19,511 nucleotides of DNA from Desulfomonile tiedjei (lineage in GTDB: Bacteria; Desulfobacterota; Desulfomonilia; Desulfomonilales; Desulfomonilaceae), in the NCBI GenBank assembly GCA_020718965.1, contig DYRE01000009.1, forward strand, positions 1 through 19,511, in the 5' to 3' direction. Shown piece after piece: positions 14,796 through 19,511 of this stretch (position 1 is the first letter of the stretch; each line of letters opens with the position of its first letter). The translations under genes were made by a program, and so were the position numbers. Under the pieces are notes generated by a model. That model did no database searches and was not told the origin of the DNA. It saw nothing but the letters and a program-made list of their open reading frames with translations.

Positions 14796-15968
14796 ATGAG
14801 TGACGAATATGATATCGAATTAACTGAAGAACATATAATGCTGCGCGACATGGTGCGAAAATTCGCGGCCAATGAAATCGCTCCGGTTGTCGAAAATGAT
14901 GAAAATGAACACCGCTTTCAGAGGGAACTAGTGTCAAAGATGGGCGAGCTTGGTCTTTTCGGTTGCCCGGTTCCCGAGGAATATGGCGGAAACGGAATGG
15001 GCTATCTTGCTCACGCAATAGTGACTGAGGAGATCGGCAGGGCCTCTGGGTCACTCAGAGTAGCCTTCAACATGCAGACTATGGGTACGGCCATGTCAAT
15101 ATTGAAGTGGGGAAGCGAAGACCTCAAGAAAAAGTACATTCCAGCATTGATGTCCGCCGAGATCCTTGGATGCTTTGGTATCACCGAACCTGACTCAGGA
15201 TCCGACACTGCTTCAATGACCACAACTGCGGTTCGTGACGGGAATGAATACATCTTGAACGGACAGAAAATGTGGATAACCTGGTCACCGGTCGCTGACA
15301 TGTCAATAATTTTTGCCATGACCGACAAGAAGGCCAAGCACAAGGGAATGAGCGTGTTCGTCATGGACATGGATACCCCGGGTGTTTCAACAAAAGCTAT
15401 CAAGGAAAAACTTGGCATTTGGGCATGCCCTACTGGCGAGATTCTCATGGAAGATGTTCGTATTCCCGCTTCGAACCTTCTGGGAGAAGAAGGCAAAGGA
15501 TTTGGCTACCTTATGAAGGAACTTATCAGCACTAGGCTTTCCGCTGCCGCCGGTGCTGTTGGATCGTGTCAGGCTGCGCTGGATGAAGCAATAAAATATG
15601 CCAACGAGAGGCGCCAATTCGGCAAATCCATTGGAGAATTCCAGATGGTCCAGGAAGTCATAGCCAGAATGGTTGTAGAGACTGAGGCGGCAAGGGCTCT
15701 GGTCTGGAGATGCGCAATTCAGAAAGACAGAGGCCTTGTCAATAATATGCGTGAAACGGTGGTTGCCAAATTTTACGCTTGCCGCGCGGCGGATGAGGTT
15801 CCCAATTTGGCTTTGGAAGTCCTCAGCGCATACGGTTATTCAAACGAGTACCCAATTGCACGTATATTGAGGGATGGAAAAGTGTACAAAATACTGGAAG
15901 GCGCTTCCAACATCATGAAAATGATAATCGCTACTGACGCTTTGGGATTGAAGAAAGCCAACAGATAA
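14796..15968 (+). CDS. Acyl-CoA dehydrogenase, glutaryl-CoA-dehydrogenase-like
   Basis: 390 residues, a normal length for this FAD enzyme, which makes the alpha,beta double bond in an acyl-CoA and passes electrons to electron-transfer flavoprotein. The start at 14796 is set by an AGGAG site 9-10 nt upstream; an in-frame ATG at 14757 has none. Visible blocks are FGITEPDSGSD for FAD and substrate binding, a KMWIT run, RRQFGKSIGEFQ near 270, and LEGASN with E368 as the likely catalytic base. R88 in GSLRV falls where glutaryl-CoA dehydrogenases keep an Arg that binds the distal carboxylate, and the LGCFG and SPVAD runs also resemble that group. A dicarboxyl-CoA substrate such as glutaryl-CoA is therefore possible, but a plain acyl-CoA or cyclic acyl-CoA cannot be excluded. 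No ETF or CoA ligase gene is adjacent. Confidence 0.88.
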   Translation: MSDEYDIELTEEHIMLRDMVRKFAANEIAPVVENDENEHRFQRELVSKMGELGLFGCPVPEEYGGNGMGYLAHAIVTEEIGRASGSLRVAFNMQTMGTAMSILKWGSEDLKKKYIPALMSAEILGCFGITEPDSGSDTASMTTTAVRDGNEYILNGQKMWITWSPVADMSIIFAMTDKKAKHKGMSVFVMDMDTPGVSTKAIKEKLGIWACPTGEILMEDVRIPASNLLGEEGKGFGYLMKELISTRLSAAAGAVGSCQAALDEAIKYANERRQFGKSIGEFQMVQEVIARMVVETEAARALVWRCAIQKDRGLVNNMRETVVAKFYACRAADEVPNLALEVLSAYGYSNEYPIARILRDGKVYKILEGASNIMKMIIATDALGLKKANR

Positions 15969-16024
15969 CTTGGAGTAAGTCACTCCATTGACTATAAAGT
16001 TTTACTGAACAACCCAAGTTTATC

Positions 16025-16080
16025 AAGGATTGTGGCAAGTTGGATGATATCTTCGGCTTCCGCAATCCTTTATTGTTTTT
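16025..16080 (+). terminator. Hairpin terminator after the acyl-CoA dehydrogenase
   Basis: AAGGATTGTGG (16025-16035) pairs with CCGCAATCCTT (16060-16070) over 11 positions with one G-U pair, and the stem may extend by three more pairs (AAG/CTT) past a bulged C. A T-rich run (16071-16080) follows directly. The loop is long, but position and tail fit an intrinsic terminator 56 nt past the stop codon. Confidence 0.55.
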
Positions 16081-16277
16081 CGGCGAACACATACTCCAAC
16101 TTTGGCAGTTCAGATGAACTAACCACAATGCCATTTTGCCTAAGCTAAGAGTTACATTGAGGCATAATGGAAATCCTGTAAACAGTGAGTTAGCGGTTCT
16201 ACGTAGCAGGAAGTCAGGAACCTATAGCATCACTGAAGTTGAAACTCAGTCGTTCGAACTCTTATTTGGTATGATTC
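16081..16277 (+). other. Leader region before tgt, no clear signal
   Basis: The stretch between the hairpin and the tgt start must hold the promoter of the tgt-yajC-secDF unit. The best -10 candidate is CATAAT (16163-16168), but no -35 box lies at a suitable distance. No gene, and no ribosome site close to the tgt ATG, could be found. Confidence 0.3.
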
Positions 16278-17396
16278 ATGGCATTTAGTTTTTCGATCAC
16301 CCATAACGATACCGGATCAAATGCCCGAACGGGGGTGCTCAAACTATCACACGGAGAAGTTGAGACGCCTGCGTTCATGCCGGTAGGAACGTTGGGGGCA
16401 ATCAAGGCCATATCTCCTGAAACCGCTTGGGATATCGGCTACAGGCTCATCCTCGCCAACGCATACCATCTATACCTACGACCGGGGCACGAATTGATTG
16501 CCAAGTTCGGAGGTTTGCGAGGATTCATGAACTGGACCGGCGGTATACTCACGGACAGTGGAGGTTATCAGGTCTTCAGCCTCGCAAAGTTAAGAAAAAT
16601 AGATGACAAAGGTGTCCTTTTCCAGTCTCATATAGATGGATCAACACACCTGTTCACACCGGAACTGAGCTTGTCCGTTCAAGAGGCCCTAGGATCTGAT
16701 ATAATCATGTGCCTCGATGATGTCCGGGGTTATCCTGCAAAAGAGTCGGAAGCTCGACACGCGGTAAATAGAACAACTGAATGGGCTTCAAGGACCATTT
16801 CGGCCAAAAAAAAAGTTGACCCTGCATTGTTTGCCATAGTACAAGGTTCGATGTTTCCTGACCTCAGGAGAGAGAGCGCTGAAGGACTTCACTCTCTCGG
16901 GTTTGATGGATACGCTATCGGCGGCCTTAGTGTGGGGGAACCACACGAACTGATGGTTGAAATGATCGACGCGACTACCCCACATCTGCCCAGAAGTAGA
17001 CCCAGATACCTCATGGGAGTTGGCAAGCCGCAAGACATTTTGGAGTCGATCATCAGGGGCGTAGACTTGTTTGACTGTGTCTTACCCACGAGAAATGCTC
17101 GAAACGCACATCTTTTCACGTCTGCAGGCCCACTAAATATTCGCAACGCGAGATATCGCGATGACCAGAACCCGGTTGATTCGGGTTGTGGATGCGCTCT
17201 TTGCCGGAATTATTCCAGGGCTTATTTGAGACATCTTTTTCAGGAGAGGGAAATCTTCGGGTTTACTCTTGCAACAATACACAATCTAAACTTTTATTTT
17301 CGGCTCATGTCTGATATTAGATGCGCCATCAGGGAAAACCGCTTGAAATCTCTAGCCAAGGATTATTTGTCCCAAACGGAGGAAATCAATGATTGA
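16278..17396 (+). CDS. tgt: tRNA-guanine transglycosylase
   Basis: 372 residues, normal length. The enzyme exchanges guanine 34 in the GUN anticodons of tRNA-Asp, -Asn, -His and -Tyr for a 7-deazaguanine base. Key parts are LTDSGGYQVFSL with general acid/base D93, FAIVQGS (185-191), YAIGGLSVGEP (212-222), the nucleophile D266 in LFDCVLPTRNARN, and the zinc site C304-x-C306-x2-C309 with H335. One substrate-pocket motif is unusual: the bacterial FDECTPYPA reads LDDVRGYPA (146-154), so the Cys that contacts preQ1 in bacterial enzymes is V149, as in eukaryotic queuine-specific TGT. V219 keeps the bacterial state at the second specificity position. No queC, D, E, F or queA gene is in the window. 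The end overlaps yajC by 8 nt. Confidence 0.96.
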   Translation: MAFSFSITHNDTGSNARTGVLKLSHGEVETPAFMPVGTLGAIKAISPETAWDIGYRLILANAYHLYLRPGHELIAKFGGLRGFMNWTGGILTDSGGYQVFSLAKLRKIDDKGVLFQSHIDGSTHLFTPELSLSVQEALGSDIIMCLDDVRGYPAKESEARHAVNRTTEWASRTISAKKKVDPALFAIVQGSMFPDLRRESAEGLHSLGFDGYAIGGLSVGEPHELMVEMIDATTPHLPRSRPRYLMGVGKPQDILESIIRGVDLFDCVLPTRNARNAHLFTSAGPLNIRNARYRDDQNPVDSGCGCALCRNYSRAYLRHLFQEREIFGFTLATIHNLNFYFRLMSDIRCAIRENRLKSLAKDYLSQTEEIND

Positions 17397-17733
17397 TATG
17401 GCTTACGCCATGGGTCCGCAGCCTGGCCAGGCGGGCGGAGACGGGATGCAGTCTCTAATTCAATTTCTGCCTATTGTTCTTATATTCGTGGTTTTTTACT
17501 TTCTGCTGATTAGACCCCAGCAAAAAAAGGCCAAAGAACACAGGACTATTCTGGAAAACCTGAAAAAAGGCGATAGCGTGATCACCCAGGGCGGCGTTTA
17601 CGGTAAGATAGCTGCTATTCAGGATCAGATCGTGATTCTTGAAATAGCGGACAAGGTCAAAATTCGTGTAGCCAGACCATACATCGCCGGTCTCGCCTCA
17701 ACCCCGCCGCCTCCCTCTGAACCGAACGCCTGA
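17389..17733 (+). CDS. yajC: Preprotein translocase accessory subunit YajC
   Basis: 114 residues. YajC is a single-pass inner-membrane protein that joins the SecDF complex of the Sec export machinery. A short Gly/Gln/Pro-rich N-terminus is followed by the membrane helix (about 22-42, ending in LLIRPQQKK, the family hallmark), then a cytoplasmic domain with LKKGDSVITQGGVYGKI (about 57-73) and a Pro-rich tail. The start at 17389 has a GGAGG site 6 nt upstream, inside the end of tgt, and overlaps tgt by 8 nt; secD begins 13 nt after its stop. This tgt-yajC-secD-secF order is common in bacteria. Confidence 0.95.
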   Translation: MIDMAYAMGPQPGQAGGDGMQSLIQFLPIVLIFVVFYFLLIRPQQKKAKEHRTILENLKKGDSVITQGGVYGKIAAIQDQIVILEIADKVKIRVARPYIAGLASTPPPPSEPNA

Positions 17734-17746
17734 GGAGACATTATAG

Positions 17747-19351
17747 ATGATCGAGAGCCTCAAGACGCGATTTATTATAATTTTTGCCGTTCTCATTGTT
17801 TGTCTTTTTCTGATCTATCCATCTATAGGGCCTGTACCAGCAATCTGGTCAAAATATTTACCGGATAGTCCTATCAGGCTGGGACTTGACCTTCAGGGGG
17901 GCCTATACCTTGTCCTTGAGGTTCAAGTCGAAAAAGCCGTAGAAGCAGCCGTAGATCAAACCATGCTCGAAGCTTCCGGCCTCATGAAGGACGAACGGAT
18001 CAGATACATCGACATTCAGAGAAAAAACACTGATTCCTTTGTCATAGATTTCAAGGACGCAGATCAGTCGGCCCTTTTTGATCAGAAAATTCTGGACAAA
18101 ATAGGGAGCTTTAAAAAGATTTCTGGCGGCCCATCTGAAAAAGGATTTGAAACTGAACTTCAACTTGACCCTAAAACAGTTGACACCATAAAGCTGAAAG
18201 CCGTAAGACAGGCTGTAGACACCATCCGGAACCGGGTAGACGCTTTTGGTGTGGCTGAACCAGATGTCGTAATTCAGGGCACAGACAGGATTGTGGTTCA
18301 ATTGCCGGGACTGAAGGAAGACGTCAACAGGGCTATTGACATAATAAGGCGAACAGCCCGTCTGGAATTTCGTCTTGTCGACGAAAAAGGGGACTTGTCC
18401 GCTGCCCTTAAAGGTAACGTTCCACAAGGTTCTGAAATCCTTTATCAGCTTGACAAGAACCCTCGAACAGGAGCAGTGGGCAAAACACCGTTTCTGGTAA
18501 AGAAACAGGTTCTTCTGACCGGGGATCTGCTTACGGACGCGAGAGTAACGCCCGACCAAACTGGCCGTATGATAATCGGCATGGATTTTAATCGACTCGG
18601 AGCTCAACAGTTCGAGAGGATAACCGGCGAGCACGTTCGGGAAAGACTGGCGATTGTCCTGGATAACCGGGTTTACTCAGCGCCTGTCATCAAGGATCGA
18701 ATCTCCGGCGGATCAGCGATTATCGAAGGAATGTTTTCCCCCGATGAAGCTCATGATCTGGCTTTGGTTCTGAGAGCCGGTTCGCTCCCTGCTCCAGTAA
18801 AGATTCTGGAAAATCGTTCAGTTGGACCCTCTTTGGGAGAGGATTCGATAAGGTCGGGTAGAAACGCCATTATTTTAGGTATGCTCCTGATTGCAATAGG
18901 TATGGCCGTATATTACAGGCTGTCCGGGTTAATAGCCAATATTGCGCTGCTTTTCAATCTCCTGCTGATTTTTGCTGTGATGGTTTCTCCTGGTCTGCGG
19001 GCCACACTGACTCTGCCCGGACTTGCAGGAGTCGCTCTAACCATTGGTATGGCAATAGACGCAAATATCCTGATTTTCGAACGAATCAGGGAAGAATTGC
19101 GTGCGGGACGAACCCCCAGGAGCGCTCTTGAAAATGGCTACGCCAAGGCGTTCTCGACGATATTTGACTCAAACCTGACGACAATACTGTCGGCGCTCCC
19201 GTTGATCCAGTTCGGCACAGGGCCGATCAAGGGATTTGCAGTGACTCTTTGTATAGGATTGATAGCCTCGATGTTCACTGCGCTATTTGTGACAAGAGCC
19301 ATATTTGATTATGCTTTCCTGGTCAGGCGCATCAAGACTTTTAGCGTTTGA
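17747..19351 (+). CDS. secD: Protein translocase subunit SecD
   Basis: 534 residues, normal for SecD. With SecF it uses the proton gradient to help pull secreted proteins out of the SecYEG channel on the periplasmic side. The first membrane helix (about 8-27) is followed by the conserved LGLDLQGGLYL (45-55) and a large periplasmic head (about 60-360) with the RNRVDAFGVAEP block. The C-terminal half holds the helix bundle, with the conserved GMAIDANILIFERIREE segment (about 434-450), whose Asp is important for proton use in the family. A GAGGAG site lies upstream of the ATG. secF follows after 50 nt. Confidence 0.97.
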   Translation: MIESLKTRFIIIFAVLIVCLFLIYPSIGPVPAIWSKYLPDSPIRLGLDLQGGLYLVLEVQVEKAVEAAVDQTMLEASGLMKDERIRYIDIQRKNTDSFVIDFKDADQSALFDQKILDKIGSFKKISGGPSEKGFETELQLDPKTVDTIKLKAVRQAVDTIRNRVDAFGVAEPDVVIQGTDRIVVQLPGLKEDVNRAIDIIRRTARLEFRLVDEKGDLSAALKGNVPQGSEILYQLDKNPRTGAVGKTPFLVKKQVLLTGDLLTDARVTPDQTGRMIIGMDFNRLGAQQFERITGEHVRERLAIVLDNRVYSAPVIKDRISGGSAIIEGMFSPDEAHDLALVLRAGSLPAPVKILENRSVGPSLGEDSIRSGRNAIILGMLLIAIGMAVYYRLSGLIANIALLFNLLLIFAVMVSPGLRATLTLPGLAGVALTIGMAIDANILIFERIREELRAGRTPRSALENGYAKAFSTIFDSNLTTILSALPLIQFGTGPIKGFAVTLCIGLIASMFTALFVTRAIFDYAFLVRRIKTFSV

Positions 19352-19401
19352 AATGAAAGTTATTGAACTTGCGATCTTCTATTTGAAGTAAGGATTTAGC
19401 A

Positions 19402-19511
19402 GTGGAACTCATACCGCCAAATACTAAAATAGATTTTATGGGCAAAAGGTTATACGCTTACGTTTTTACCACCGTGGTGATAGTCCTGTCTCTTCTGTCC
19501 TATCCGGTAAA
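19402..19511 (+). CDS. secF: Protein translocase subunit SecF, N-terminal part (runs off the window)
   Basis: A GTG start at 19402 with an AAGGA site 7 nt upstream opens a frame to the window end (36 complete codons). It begins with a short N-terminus containing KIDFMGKR, the stretch typical of SecF before its first membrane helix, which starts near residue 18 (YAYVFTTVVIVLSLL). Position right after secD confirms the call. The remaining roughly 270 residues lie beyond the window. Confidence 0.9.
   Translation, partial: MELIPPNTKIDFMGKRLYAYVFTTVVIVLSLLSYPV

Noticed and set aside
17903..18634. 243-codon minus-strand frame inside secD
   Set aside because: Long, but wholly antisense to a clearly conserved SecD head domain, with unlikely composition and no family pattern.
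1..19511. CRISPR arrays, insertion sequences, prophage or integrase genes
   Set aside because: No regularly spaced direct repeats, transposase or integrase motifs were seen. The tRNA genes at 11833-12024 have no adjacent integrase or noticed repeat of their 3' ends.

Overview
The window looks like chromosomal DNA from an anaerobic Gram-negative bacterium, most likely of the Desulfobacterota (former Deltaproteobacteria). The grounds are an indolepyruvate:ferredoxin oxidoreductase pair, a small protein ending in a desulforedoxin-like iron site, a DUF169 protein, a glutaryl-CoA-dehydrogenase-like acyl-CoA dehydrogenase and a tgt-yajC-secD-secF block. The taxon is an inference, since no rRNA or other marker is present.

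Layout. 1-89: last codons of a probable glycosyltransferase (+). 112-2705: promoter and iorAB (+), for ferredoxin-linked oxidation of aryl pyruvates. 2691-3542: a TIM-barrel amidohydrolase (-) whose tail overlaps iorB. 3674-9872: a five-gene minus-strand cluster, read from 9872 downward: a membrane-anchored SGNH protein with a discoidin-like C-terminus (A), a NodU/TobZ-type O-carbamoyltransferase, an SxtJ-family membrane protein, a 50-residue DUF5989 (SxtK-like) membrane peptide, and a second SGNH protein (B) paralogous to A. 9873-10361: non-coding. 10362-11729: the desulforedoxin-like protein and a DUF169 protein (-). 11833-12135: tRNA-Glu and tRNA-Lys (-) with a good promoter. 12322-14566 (+): a PAP2 phosphatase, a secreted proline-rich small protein with its own promoter, and an LPG_synthase_TM/UPF0104 membrane protein. 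14796-15968: acyl-CoA dehydrogenase (+), followed by a terminator-like hairpin. 16278-19511: tgt, yajC, secD and the start of secF (+).

The most interesting part is 3674-9872. The order carbamoyltransferase, SxtJ, DUF5989 is that of sxtI-sxtJ-sxtK in cyanobacterial saxitoxin clusters. No other toxin-type biosynthetic gene is visible here. Instead the trio is bracketed by two paralogous membrane-anchored SGNH/discoidin proteins. My inference is a self-contained module that makes a carbamoylated, possibly also acylated, cell-envelope compound: a cytoplasmic carbamoyltransferase, two small membrane partners of unknown function, and two SGNH proteins likely acting outside the cytoplasmic membrane. 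The glycosyltransferase tail at 1-89 and the lipid-type membrane genes at 12322-14566 fit an envelope context but do not prove it.

Other points: a Tgt whose substrate-pocket motif resembles the eukaryotic queuine-type enzyme at one key position, an IorA with one ferredoxin-cluster cysteine replaced, an amidohydrolase missing the first His of its metal motif, and a tRNA-Lys with a G1-U72 closing pair.
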